Source: Thiomonas delicata | GTDB lineage: Bacteria > Pseudomonadota > Gammaproteobacteria > Burkholderiales > Burkholderiaceae_C | Length of the DNA stretch: 64,000 nucleotides | Assembly (NCBI RefSeq): GCF_900088825.1 | Contig: NZ_LT592171.1 | Coordinates: 978,425-1,042,424 of the forward strand | Direction: 5' to 3' | Part shown: in pieces, positions 10,641 to 18,312 of the stretch | How the letters are laid out: each line of letters starts with the position of its first letter | Numbering within the stretch: position 1 is the stretch's first letter | The notes under the pieces: model-generated | The model's database searches: none | Told to the model about the DNA's origin: nothing | Seen by the model: the letters and a program-made list of their open reading frames with translations, nothing else | Position numbers and translations under genes: made by a program

Positions 10641-10886
10641 ATGAACTGGTTAGCCGTCGTCAGCATCGTTTCAGCCGCCATCGCGGTGTCGTTCGGAGCC
10701 ATTGGACCGGCCTTGGGCGAGGGCCGTGCCGTGGCGGCGGCCATGGATGCCATCGCGCGTCAGCCGGAGGCCGCCAACACGATTTCGCGCACGCTGTTTG
10801 TCGGCCTGGCCATGATTGAGACCATGGCGATTTACTGTCTGGTGATCGCGCTGCTGCTGCTGTTCGCCAATCCGCTGCTGAAATGA
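10641..10886 (+). CDS. atpE: N-ATPase Fo subunit c with two carboxylates
   Basis: 81-residue hairpin c subunit with two helices (about 4-32 and 50-76) joined by the polar loop ARQPEA (39-44). The ion site has Glu60 in helix 2 (MIETMAIY) and a second acid, Glu27, in helix 1 (GPALGEGRA), where the Na+ F-ATPases carry Gln32. Thr61 and Tyr65 occupy the Ser66 and Tyr70 positions of the Ilyobacter site. N-ATPase c-rings with two carboxylates are known, and the Burkholderia pseudomallei ring was reported as proton-specific; ion specificity here is not decided by sequence alone. Confidence 0.94.
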   Translation: MNWLAVVSIVSAAIAVSFGAIGPALGEGRAVAAAMDAIARQPEAANTISRTLFVGLAMIETMAIYCLVIALLLLFANPLLK

Positions 10887-10890
10887 CGAC

Positions 10891-11631
10891 ATGACCATCG
10901 ATTGGTGGACGGTCGGCCTGCAGACCGTCAATGTCCTGATCCTGGTCTGGCTGCTCGGACGCTTTTTCTGGCGTCCGGTGGCGGACGTGATCGCCAAGCG
11001 CCAGCTTGCGGCTCGGCAGATGCTCGACGACGCGCAGAGCAGGCGCCGCGAGGCGCAGGACGCGCTCGCCGAGATCGCGCGGACTCGCGCCGGGCTGGCG
11101 CAGGAGCGCGAAGCCCTGTTGAGCGCCGCGCAGGCCGAGGCCGAACGGCAGCGCGCCGCGCGCCTGCACGACGCGCAGGTGCAGGCGCAGGAGATCGCGG
11201 TTGCCGCCCGCGCGGCCCTGGCCGAAGAAGAGGCGGCGGCCGTTCAGACCTGGTCCGACCGTGCCGGCCGCCTCGCGCTGGACATGGCCCTGCGCCTGGC
11301 ACAGCGGTTGGACGGTGCGGCAATCCGGGCTGCATTCCTGGACTGGCTGCTGAGTGAGATTCGTGCCTTGCCCGAGGCCGTGCGGCGATCCGCAGTGCAG
11401 GCCGGGGCAGCGGACGTGGTGAGCGGCACCGTGCTCGATCCGGCGGAGCAGGAGCGTTATCGGGCGCTCATCCACGAGGCATTCGGCACGCCCATGCAGC
11501 TGACCTTCAAGGTCGATGCGGCACTGATCGCGGGCCTCGAATTCCACGGTCCGCATCTCACCGTGACCAACAGCTGGCGCGCCGACCTGAATCGCATGTT
11601 CGCGGACATCTCCCATGGCCACCGCCCCTGA
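10891..11631 (+). CDS. atpF: N-ATPase Fo subunit b
   Basis: Peripheral stalk subunit of 246 residues: one N-terminal membrane helix ([19 protein letters not shown], about 5-23), a long Ala/Arg/Glu-rich helical stalk (about 35-130), and a C-terminal domain. At 246 residues it is much longer than the usual b subunit (about 156). N-ATPase operons lack a separate delta gene and the C-terminal part of b takes over that role, which fits: no atpH is present between b and alpha. The stop lies 17 bases inside atpA. Confidence 0.9.
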   Translation: MTIDWWTVGLQTVNVLILVWLLGRFFWRPVADVIAKRQLAARQMLDDAQSRRREAQDALAEIARTRAGLAQEREALLSAAQAEAERQRAARLHDAQVQAQEIAVAARAALAEEEAAAVQTWSDRAGRLALDMALRLAQRLDGAAIRAAFLDWLLSEIRALPEAVRRSAVQAGAADVVSGTVLDPAEQERYRALIHEAFGTPMQLTFKVDAALIAGLEFHGPHLTVTNSWRADLNRMFADISHGHRP

Positions 11632-13150
11632 CGCACGCGCCGAGGCATGGCTGGACCAGGCGCGGACGAGGATCGGCGCGGCAGCGCTGGGTCCGCAAGT
11701 CGAGCAGATCGGCCGTGTCGAGGAGGTTGGCGACGGCATTGCACTGGTCTCGGGCCTGCCTGATGTGAGGCTCGACGAGTTGCTGCGCTTCGACAAAGGG
11801 CAATTCGGCTTTGCCCAGATGCTCGAACGCGACCACATCGGTTGCGTGCTGTTCGACGACGTATCCGCCATCGAGGCTGGCGATACGGTGCGCGGCACCG
11901 GCGATGTGGTGCGTGTTCCGGTGGGCGCCGCGCTGCTGGGCCGCATCGTCGACCCGCTCGGCCGTCCGCTCGACGGCAAGGGCCCGATCGCCACCGAGGC
12001 GCTCGAACCGATCGAACGGCCTGCGCCAGCCATCATCGATCGGGACCTCGTGACCGAACCGGTGCAGACGGGACTCGTGGTGGTGGATACGCTGTTCGCC
12101 CTGGGGCGCGGGCAGCGCGAACTCATCATCGGCGATCGCGCCATCGGCAAGACCACCATCGCCATCGACACCATCATCAACCAGAAATCCAGCGACATCG
12201 TGTGCGTCTATATCGCCGTCGGCCAGAAGAGCGCCAGCGTGCGCCGCGCCATCGATGCGATTCAGACGCGCGGCGCTCCGCAGCGTTGCATCGTGGTGGT
12301 CGCCGGCGCGGCGAGTTCGCCCGGGCTGCAGTGGATCGCCCCATACGCCGGTTTCACCATGGCCGAGCATTTTCGTGATCGTGGCCAGCATGCACTGGTC
12401 GTGATCGACGACTTGAGCAAGCACGCCGCCAGCCATCGCGAGATCGCGCTGCTCACGCGCCAGTCGCCGGGCCGTGAAGCCTATCCGGGCGATGTGTTCT
12501 ACGTGCATGCGCGGCTGCTGGAGCGCGCCGCCAAGCTCTCCAAGGCCAAGGGCGGCGGCTCGCTCACGGCACTGCCCATCGCGGAGACCGATGCCGGCAA
12601 CCTCAGCGCCTATATCCCGACCAATCTGATTTCCATCACGGACGGGCAGATCGTTCTCGACGCCAAGCTGTTCTACCAGGGGCAGAAGCCGGCGGTCGAC
12701 GTCGGCACCAGTGTCAGCCGGGTCGGCGGCAAGACGCAGGCGCCGGCGCTGCGCCAGGCCGCCGAAACCTTGCGCTTGGACTACGCGCAGTTCCTTGAGC
12801 TTGAAATGTTCACCCGCTTCGGCGGCATGCCCGACATGCGCGTGCGCCAGCAGCTCGCACGCGGGGCGCGGATACGCGCCATATTCGCTCAGCCGCAGCA
12901 TGCCCCGCTGCGGCTCGCGGACGAGGTGGCTTTGGTTCTGGCGCTGCAGTCCGGCCTGCTCGACTCGGTGGAGCCGCAAGGCATCGCCGAGTTCAGGCAA
13001 GGCCTGCGGGACATACTCGACCGCGGCGCACCGGACGCCGTGCGCCAAATTCAGGACACAGGCATGCTTGATGAGGCGCAGAGGAGCGCGCTCATCGCCA
13101 CGCTCGGTGGGCATCTTCGTGCCCTCGCGCCGACACGGGGAGAAGGGTAG
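11615..13150 (+). CDS. atpA: N-ATPase F1 subunit alpha
   Basis: Non-catalytic alpha subunit, 511 residues. The P-loop is GDRAIGKT (about 173-180) instead of the housekeeping [32 protein letters not shown] and the [23 protein letters not shown] stretch are well conserved. The N-terminus overlaps the end of atpF by 17 bases. Second to last in the operon, as expected for N-ATPases. Confidence 0.94.
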   Translation: MATAPDARAEAWLDQARTRIGAAALGPQVEQIGRVEEVGDGIALVSGLPDVRLDELLRFDKGQFGFAQMLERDHIGCVLFDDVSAIEAGDTVRGTGDVVRVPVGAALLGRIVDPLGRPLDGKGPIATEALEPIERPAPAIIDRDLVTEPVQTGLVVVDTLFALGRGQRELIIGDRAIGKTTIAIDTIINQKSSDIVCVYIAVGQKSASVRRAIDAIQTRGAPQRCIVVVAGAASSPGLQWIAPYAGFTMAEHFRDRGQHALVVIDDLSKHAASHREIALLTRQSPGREAYPGDVFYVHARLLERAAKLSKAKGGGSLTALPIAETDAGNLSAYIPTNLISITDGQIVLDAKLFYQGQKPAVDVGTSVSRVGGKTQAPALRQAAETLRLDYAQFLELEMFTRFGGMPDMRVRQQLARGARIRAIFAQPQHAPLRLADEVALVLALQSGLLDSVEPQGIAEFRQGLRDILDRGAPDAVRQIQDTGMLDEAQRSALIATLGGHLRALAPTRGEG

Positions 13151-13152
13151 TC

Positions 13153-14049
13153 ATGACCGAGCGCCTTGCCGAGATCGGCGCGCACATCGACGCCATCCGC
13201 CAACTGGGCGCCGTGGTGAATGCCATGCGCGGAATCGCCGCGGCGCGCGCGCAGCACAGCCGCGGGCAGCTCGCCGCCGTGGACAGCTATGCAGCGAGCA
13301 TCGCGGTCGGGATCGGCCACGCCCTCGCATTGGCCCCGGCCCCGGCGGTCGACGGCTCAAATAAGCCGGCGCGTCAGGCCCTGGTGCTGTTTTGCGCCGA
13401 ACAAGGCTTCGCCGGAGCCTTCAGCGAGCGGGTGCTCGATGCCGCGTCGAACGACCTTGCCTCTGCGGATCTATTTCTGGTGGGAACCCGCGGCGGCGCC
13501 ATCGCGGCCGAAAGAGGCGTGACTCCAGGCTGGAAGCACCCCATGCCGGCGCATGCGCTCGGCGTTCCCAGGCTTGCCGACCGCATCGTGGAGGCCTTGT
13601 ATGCCAAGCTCGCGGCCGGCAAGGTTGACAGGCTGGACGCCGTCTTCAGCCTCTCGGGGCGTGCCGATGGGGTTCGTGTCGAGCGCCGGCGCCTGTTTCC
13701 GATGAACATGGCTGATTTCTCCCGTTCCACGCACAACGACGTGCCCCTGATGAATCTGGCGCCCGCCCAACTCCTGCAGGACCTTACGGCGGCCTACGTG
13801 CACGCCCAGCTCTGCAAGGCCGCGCTCCACGCGTTCGCCGCGGAGAACGAAGCGCGCATGGAAGCGATGGCCTCCGCAGGCAAGCAGATCGAACGCCAGC
13901 TGACAACCTTGCAAGCAACCCAGCGCGTGGTGCGGCAGGAGGAGATCACGGCGGAAATCATCGAACTCGCCACGGGCGAGGCGGCCAGCCGCCAGGGAGC
14001 TGGGAAGCCGTCGTCCCCAACCAATGCAAGACGACTCGGCCTTGCATGA
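13153..14049 (+). CDS. atpG: N-ATPase F1 subunit gamma
   Basis: Central shaft subunit of 298 residues. The N-terminal coiled-coil helix (about 1-55) and the C-terminal helix (about 200-290, with TTLQATQRVVRQEEITAEIIELATGE) form the rotor shaft; the middle is the Rossmann-like domain. It is divergent from housekeeping gamma but in the expected last place of the N-ATPase operon, two bases after atpA. Confidence 0.9.
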   Translation: MTERLAEIGAHIDAIRQLGAVVNAMRGIAAARAQHSRGQLAAVDSYAASIAVGIGHALALAPAPAVDGSNKPARQALVLFCAEQGFAGAFSERVLDAASNDLASADLFLVGTRGGAIAAERGVTPGWKHPMPAHALGVPRLADRIVEALYAKLAAGKVDRLDAVFSLSGRADGVRVERRRLFPMNMADFSRSTHNDVPLMNLAPAQLLQDLTAAYVHAQLCKAALHAFAAENEARMEAMASAGKQIERQLTTLQATQRVVRQEEITAEIIELATGEAASRQGAGKPSSPTNARRLGLA

Positions 14050-14500
14050 CGCGAGTCCAACTCATGCGGCGGATCGAACAACCGAGCAGAAGGACCCTGT
14101 CCCACATGAACATACCGACTGACGCCAGCACCGCCCGCAATGCCATGTTCTCCCGCACCCACGTCGCCGCCGCGCCGTCGTTCGTGGCGTGTGCCGGCGG
14201 AAAGAAACGAGCGCGTTTGAGCCTGATCATAGATTCGTCGTTGCAGATGCATTACAAGCATGGAAAGGGCGTGCGTTGGGGCGTCCAGATCCCAGGGCCG
14301 CCTTTTCATAGGGGGTTGCGGCGTTCCAGGAGAGAATGGTCGCGCCCCGATCGGATCGTGCAATACCCAGGAGATCCGCCGATGTCCAGTTCATGTATCT
14401 CGATCGACAGCAAGGCTGCGCAATCTGACGAGGAATCCGGCCACGTTTCTTGCTTCCGGGAAGCGTTGCTCCGACCTTTTGTTTTCAAAGGAGAGTTGAC
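14050..14500. other. 451-bp promoter and leader region upstream of the eRF1-like/usp genes
   Basis: It holds an FNR-type promoter at 14217-14258, then a leader of about 235 bases. Two short frames in the leader each follow a purine-rich ribosome site: 14336-14431 (31 codons including stop) and 14382-14504. The rest shows no recognisable gene and no terminator for the ATPase operon. Confidence 0.5.
14217..14258 (+). promoter_or_regulatory. FNR/Anr-type class II promoter for the eRF1-like and usp genes
   Basis: TTGAGCCTGATCAT (14217-14230) matches 8 of 10 defined bases of TTGAT-N4-ATCAA. A -10 element TACAAG (14253-14258) lies 22 bases beyond the box, centre to centre 32. This is the spacing expected when the box sits at -41.5. 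The same TACAAG and the same distance occur at the phaC promoter. The predicted start is near 14265. Confidence 0.6.
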
Positions 14501-14504
14501 ATGA
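14382..14504 (+). CDS. Possible 40-residue leader ORF coupled to the eRF1-like gene
   Basis: The ATG at 14382 follows an AGGAG site (14370-14374), and the TGA at 14502-14504 overlaps the ATG of the next gene (ATGA). That geometry suggests translational coupling. The encoded peptide (MSSSCISIDSKAAQSDEESG... ) has no recognised domain. It may be a small protein or a chance leader frame. Confidence 0.3.
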   Translation: MSSSCISIDSKAAQSDEESGHVSCFREALLRPFVFKGELT

Positions 14505-14992
14505 CACACCGTCACGCCGTCGTCTGGGTTGATCACGCCCAGGCCCATGTCTTGTTCATCGATGCCGAGGATGTCGAGAAGGCCGTCGTCGAGGCCACCG
14601 GAAATCCGCACGTGCACCACAGGCGCGGTGCCATGGGACCGGGCAAGGCCGAGGCGGACCAGTCCTACTACCACGGCATCGCGCAGGCGCTGGTCGACGC
14701 GCGGGAAATCTTGATCACCGGTCCCGGCCAGGCCAAGCTGGCCTTGTTCAGGCATTTGCAGCATCATGACCCGGCCGTCGCCCAGCGCGTGCTGGGGCTG
14801 GAAACCGCGGACCACCCGACGGACGGCCAACTCGCCAGGCACGCGCGGGATTACTTCAGGGTGAAGGACCGCATGCTGGGCGATTTCCCTGCCGCGGCCG
14901 TGGCGGAAGTGAACGATCCCGGCAAGCCGAAGAAAACCAGCGAGAGTCATGCCACAGGGTCCAAGCGCGCGCCGACCCACCGCCCATCCTGA
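14501..14992 (+). CDS. eRF1 domain 3-like 'translational machinery' protein
   Basis: 163-residue cytoplasmic protein resembling the family annotated as translational machinery protein, related to the third domain of archaeal/eukaryotic release factor eRF1. The start at 14501 follows an AAGGAGAG ribosome site. Features: the N-terminal strand HAVVWVDHAQAHVLFID, a His-rich patch HVHHRRG (about 35-41), and the conserved EILITGPGQAKLALFRHL stretch. The C-terminal 25 residues are Lys/Pro-rich and probably disordered. In proteobacteria this family is commonly found next to stress and low-oxygen genes, as here with usp. Molecular function is unproven. Confidence 0.75.
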   Translation: MTHRHAVVWVDHAQAHVLFIDAEDVEKAVVEATGNPHVHHRRGAMGPGKAEADQSYYHGIAQALVDAREILITGPGQAKLALFRHLQHHDPAVAQRVLGLETADHPTDGQLARHARDYFRVKDRMLGDFPAAAVAEVNDPGKPKKTSESHATGSKRAPTHRPS

Positions 14993-15018
14993 ACGCCGCG
15001 CGCAAACGGGTCACGACC

Positions 15019-15471
15019 ATGTCGCCTTACACGAAGATTCTGGTTGCTGTCGATGCCAGCAACACGGCGCGCGTCGCCGCGGAACACGGCATCGCGTTGG
15101 CACGCGCGCACAAGGCCGCGCTGCGCTTTCTCACCGTGATCGACTATGACGGCTTCGTCGGCGCCGTGCCGAGCTTGCTGACGGTGATGCACAACGACGC
15201 GCGGCTCATGCTGGACGGCTGGATGAAGCAGGGCACGCTGTGGGGGCTCGACACCTGCACCGCCGTCGTCGAAACCGACCCGCGCAACCCGCGTGTCGCC
15301 GACGCCATCGTCGCGGACGCAAGGGAGTGGGGCGCAGACCTCATCGTCATCGGCAGCCATGGCCGCAGCGGCGTTCGCCATCTGTTGCTCGGCAGCGTGG
15401 CCGAAGGCGTGGCCAGAGCCAGCACGATACCCGTGCTCATCGTCCATCCGCAACACCAGGCCGCGCCCTGA
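15019..15471 (+). CDS. Universal stress protein, UspA family
   Basis: Single-domain Usp of 150 residues, a cytoplasmic alpha/beta protein that usually dimerises and binds ATP. The N-terminal strand YTKILVAVDASNTA and the C-terminal nucleotide motif GSHGRSGVRHLLLGSVAEGV (G-x2-G-x9-G-S) are intact, so ATP binding is expected. It lies 26 bases after the eRF1-like gene and is probably cotranscribed from the FNR-type promoter at 14217. Usp paralogues are typical members of low-oxygen survival regulons. Confidence 0.9.
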   Translation: MSPYTKILVAVDASNTARVAAEHGIALARAHKAALRFLTVIDYDGFVGAVPSLLTVMHNDARLMLDGWMKQGTLWGLDTCTAVVETDPRNPRVADAIVADAREWGADLIVIGSHGRSGVRHLLLGSVAEGVARASTIPVLIVHPQHQAAP

Positions 15472-15483
15472 TCCGAAGATTGC

Positions 15484-15520
15484 GCTGGCCAGGCCCGGCT
15501 GCATGCCGGGCCTGGCCAGC
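15484..15520. terminator. Perfect 16-bp inverted repeat after usp, likely bidirectional terminator
   Basis: GCTGGCCAGGCCCGGC (15484-15499), loop TGCAT, then its exact reverse complement (15505-15520). It sits 12 bases after the usp stop, between convergent genes (usp and tolC). There is no T-run on either strand, so it may act as an RNA 3' stem or a Rho-assisted end rather than a classical intrinsic terminator. Confidence 0.55.
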
Positions 15521-15705
15521 GGGTCGAATCGCTCTTTCGAATCGCTCATGTTGCCAAGCGTATGAACGACCATGCGTGTGCATGAACCGCATCCTCATTT
15601 CTGGCGCGTCTCCAACTGAGGCGGACCATGGCGTTCTGAAGGGGGGATGGATGGCGACACCAAGCCCTTGTCCTGGAAATCACCCGTCGTCGCCTGAACG
15701 CAGGG

Positions 15706-17124
15706 TCAAGGCGAAGCGGGCTGGAGCAGGGCGTTGATGGTGTCCAGGTCCTGCTGGTCCAGTTCACCGGCGGCCAATTTGAGCCTGAGCGCGCTCACCA
15801 GGACGTCGTAGCGCGCCTGATCGGCCTGGCGCTGCATGTCGAACAGCTGCGACAAGGCATTGAGCACGTCGATATTCACGCGGACCCCGACCTTGTAGCC
15901 GGTTTCGTTGGCCTGTAGCGAACTCTGGCTGGAGCGGACGGCCGTCTGCAGAGCCTTGACCTGGGCGCGGCCGGACTCCAGGCCAAGATAGGCCGCCCGT
16001 GCATCCTGCGCGGCGGCCAGGCGCGCCGTATCGAGATCGGCCTGGGCCTTGTCGAGCAGATGCGCGGTTTCCTGCACATGGCTTTGCACGCCGTAGCCCG
16101 TGAAGATGGGCACTTGCACCTGCACCCCGATCGAGGCGATGTCAGCGCGGTTGCCGAAGGGAAACAGATTGCTGCCCCCGCTGGTGCTGGCATGGTCCAG
16201 CCGGGCGTAGGCATCCACCGTGGGCAGATGGCCGGTTGCCGCCTTCTTCGCCTCCAGCCGGGCGACCTCCACCGCCAGCCTGGCCTGCTCGACGACGAGA
16301 TTGCGGCCTTGTGCCGCTTGCGCCCAGTGTTGCAGATCTCCTCCGGGGTCTGGCAGGCGGATGTCTGCGGTGAGGCCCGCAAGTCGGCCGGGCACGCGTC
16401 CGGTCAGCTGCTGCAGCGCCGAATCGGCCAGTGCGACTTGATTGCGCGCGGCGATGACCTTGGCACCGGTCAGGTCGTCGCGCGCCTGCGCGTCGCGCAC
16501 GTCCACGATGGTGCCATTGCCCGCCGCGAAATTGCGCCTGGCGGACGCGAGCTGCTGGCGAATGGCCTTGTGCTGCTCTCGCAAGGAGCGCAGGCTGTCC
16601 TGTGCGGACAGCACGCTGAAATAGGCTGCGGCCACTTGCACCATCAGATTTTGATTCTGGTACGCCAGTTGCGTATAGGCGATGCGCGCGCCAATTTCCG
16701 CTTGGCTCACGTTGATGCCATCAGCTGGCCGATACAGGGATTGGGTTGCGGTGAGGTTGATGTCGCGGGCGATGTAGTCCCAGTTGGTGGGGAATCCGAA
16801 TCGCTGCAGCAGCGGGTTCTCGCTGTTGTCCTGCGCGTTCTCGCTCAGGCTCGCGCCCGCCGTGAGCTGAGGCAGCTGGCGGGACCTGGCCAGCGGCACG
16901 CGTGACAGCGCGGCCTGGTAGTTGGCTTGTGCGCTGCGGAGCGCCGGGCTGTACTGCTGGGCCTGTGCGAAGACCTGGATCAAAGTTTCCGCGCGCGCCG
17001 CGCAAGCCAGCCCGAGAACGAGCGCCAGTGCCGCCAGAATCCGTGCTCGTCGGCGAAGCTGGACGCAAACATCCGGGAGGTACGCGCCCGAGCGCCGCAG
17101 AGGCTTGAAATGAGGGTGGCGCAT
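15706..17124 (-). CDS. TolC-family outer membrane efflux protein
   Basis: Outer-membrane channel of 472 residues. The N-terminus has a long charged stretch then a hydrophobic signal core (ILAALALVLGLACAARA) with a cleavage site before ETLIQV (about 45). Two OEP repeats follow, each with long coiled-coil helices (about 50-240 and 260-450), including the family motifs SALRSAQANYQAAL-like and NVDVLNALSQLFD-type ends (RVNIDVLNALSQLFD). It is divergent from the adaptor gene at 17278, so adaptor, ABC pump and this channel probably make a tripartite exporter. Confidence 0.9.
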   Translation of the reverse strand: MRHPHFKPLRRSGAYLPDVCVQLRRRARILAALALVLGLACAARAETLIQVFAQAQQYSPALRSAQANYQAALSRVPLARSRQLPQLTAGASLSENAQDNSENPLLQRFGFPTNWDYIARDINLTATQSLYRPADGINVSQAEIGARIAYTQLAYQNQNLMVQVAAAYFSVLSAQDSLRSLREQHKAIRQQLASARRNFAAGNGTIVDVRDAQARDDLTGAKVIAARNQVALADSALQQLTGRVPGRLAGLTADIRLPDPGGDLQHWAQAAQGRNLVVEQARLAVEVARLEAKKAATGHLPTVDAYARLDHASTSGGSNLFPFGNRADIASIGVQVQVPIFTGYGVQSHVQETAHLLDKAQADLDTARLAAAQDARAAYLGLESGRAQVKALQTAVRSSQSSLQANETGYKVGVRVNIDVLNALSQLFDMQRQADQARYDVLVSALRLKLAAGELDQQDLDTINALLQPASP

Positions 17125-17196
17125 AAAAGGGCGGAAGGCGCGGGTTCAGTCACGGTCTGAGCGGCTTTCATGCTAGCCGGCGGTCGCCTGGCTTGT

Positions 17197-17237
17197 TTGC
17201 GCTGCATCAAGGGACCGCCTGGCCCGGGCGCGACAAT
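17197..17237 (+). promoter_or_regulatory. FNR/Anr-type class II promoter for the second ABC exporter operon
   Basis: TTGCGCTGCATCAA (17197-17210) keeps a perfect ATCAA half and 8 of 10 defined bases. GACAAT (17232-17237) lies 21 bases beyond and matches TATAAT at four positions. The expected start is near 17245, giving a 33-base leader before the ATG at 17278. The tolC gene diverges from the same 153-bp region. Confidence 0.55.
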
Positions 17238-17277
17238 AGCCCGCAGGCCAGTCTTCGGACCATCTCGTCCGCCAACC

Positions 17278-18312
17278 ATGAAAAGCAAGCGCCTCGCCGC
17301 TGTGGTTCTCATGCTCGTCTTGATTGCCGCGGGCGTGGCGGTCTATGGCGTGCTGCACCGCTCCAGGCCACCGGCGCAGCGCCTCACGCTCTACGGCAAC
17401 ATCGACTTCAGGCAGGTCCAGCTGGCGTTCAACGATGCAGGCCGTGTCGCGCAACTGCTGGTGCAGGAGGGCGACCCGGTGAACAAGGACCAGCCGGTGG
17501 CGCGGCTCGACCCTGCGCGTTTCCAGGACGCCGTGAATCGTGCCCAGGCTGCGTTGTCGGTGCAGCAGAGCATCCTGGCCAAGCTGGTCGCCGGTAATCG
17601 GCCGCAGGAGATCGCGGAGGCGCGCGCCGGCGTGGATGCCGCGCAGGCCGCGCTGCAGAATGCCGAGGTCACTTTCCAGCGCCAGCAGTCCCTGGTCGAT
17701 GCGGATTTTCTCCCCAGGCAGAGCCTGGACAACGCTGCCCAGGCGCGCAAGACGGCCCAAGCCCATCTGCAGCAGGCCAGGCAGGCCTTGAGCCTGGTGT
17801 TGCAAGGTCCACGCAAGGAGGACATTGCCGCCGCCCGCGCCCAGGTGCGGGCCGACCAGGCCGCGCTGGCCCTGGCGCAGCGCCAGCTTGCCGACACCGA
17901 ACTGCGCACGCCCGACGCCGGCGTGGTGCAAAGCCGCATCCTGGAAGTGGGCGATATGGCCGCGCCGCAGACTCCGGTCATGACCATCGCGCTGACCAAC
18001 CCGGTGTGGGTGCGCGCCTATGTTCCGGAACGCGAGCTGGGGCGGGTGGCGTCCGGCATGCGCGCGCGCATCCTGAGCGATAGTTTTCCAGGCAAGGCAT
18101 TCGCGGGCTGGATCGGCTTCGTTTCGCCCACCGCCGAGTTCACGCCCAAGTCCGTACAGACCACCGAGTTGCGTGCCGAGTTGGTCTACCGCGTGCGGGT
18201 GTACGCCTGCAACCCGCAGGGCATGCTGCGCCTTGGCATGCCGGTGACGGTGGAGGTGCCGCTGCACGACAACGCTCCGCAACGCGTCCCGCAAGATGTC
18301 TGCGCCGGATGA
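17278..18312 (+). CDS. HlyD-family membrane fusion protein (ABC exporter adaptor 2)
   Basis: Periplasmic adaptor of 344 residues, YbhG-like. I place the start at the ATG at 17278, just before the membrane anchor (RLAAVVLMLVLIAAGVAVYGVL); an earlier start at 17170 would lie upstream of the predicted promoter -10. The order is lipoyl half (LTLYGNIDFRQVQLAFNDAGRVAQL), a coiled-coil hairpin (about 80-210, with the YbhG-typical GNRPQEIAEARA), second lipoyl half (LRTPDAGVV) and a beta-barrel end. It overlaps the ATPase gene by 17 bases. Confidence 0.88.
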   Translation: MKSKRLAAVVLMLVLIAAGVAVYGVLHRSRPPAQRLTLYGNIDFRQVQLAFNDAGRVAQLLVQEGDPVNKDQPVARLDPARFQDAVNRAQAALSVQQSILAKLVAGNRPQEIAEARAGVDAAQAALQNAEVTFQRQQSLVDADFLPRQSLDNAAQARKTAQAHLQQARQALSLVLQGPRKEDIAAARAQVRADQAALALAQRQLADTELRTPDAGVVQSRILEVGDMAAPQTPVMTIALTNPVWVRAYVPERELGRVASGMRARILSDSFPGKAFAGWIGFVSPTAEFTPKSVQTTELRAELVYRVRVYACNPQGMLRLGMPVTVEVPLHDNAPQRVPQDVCAG

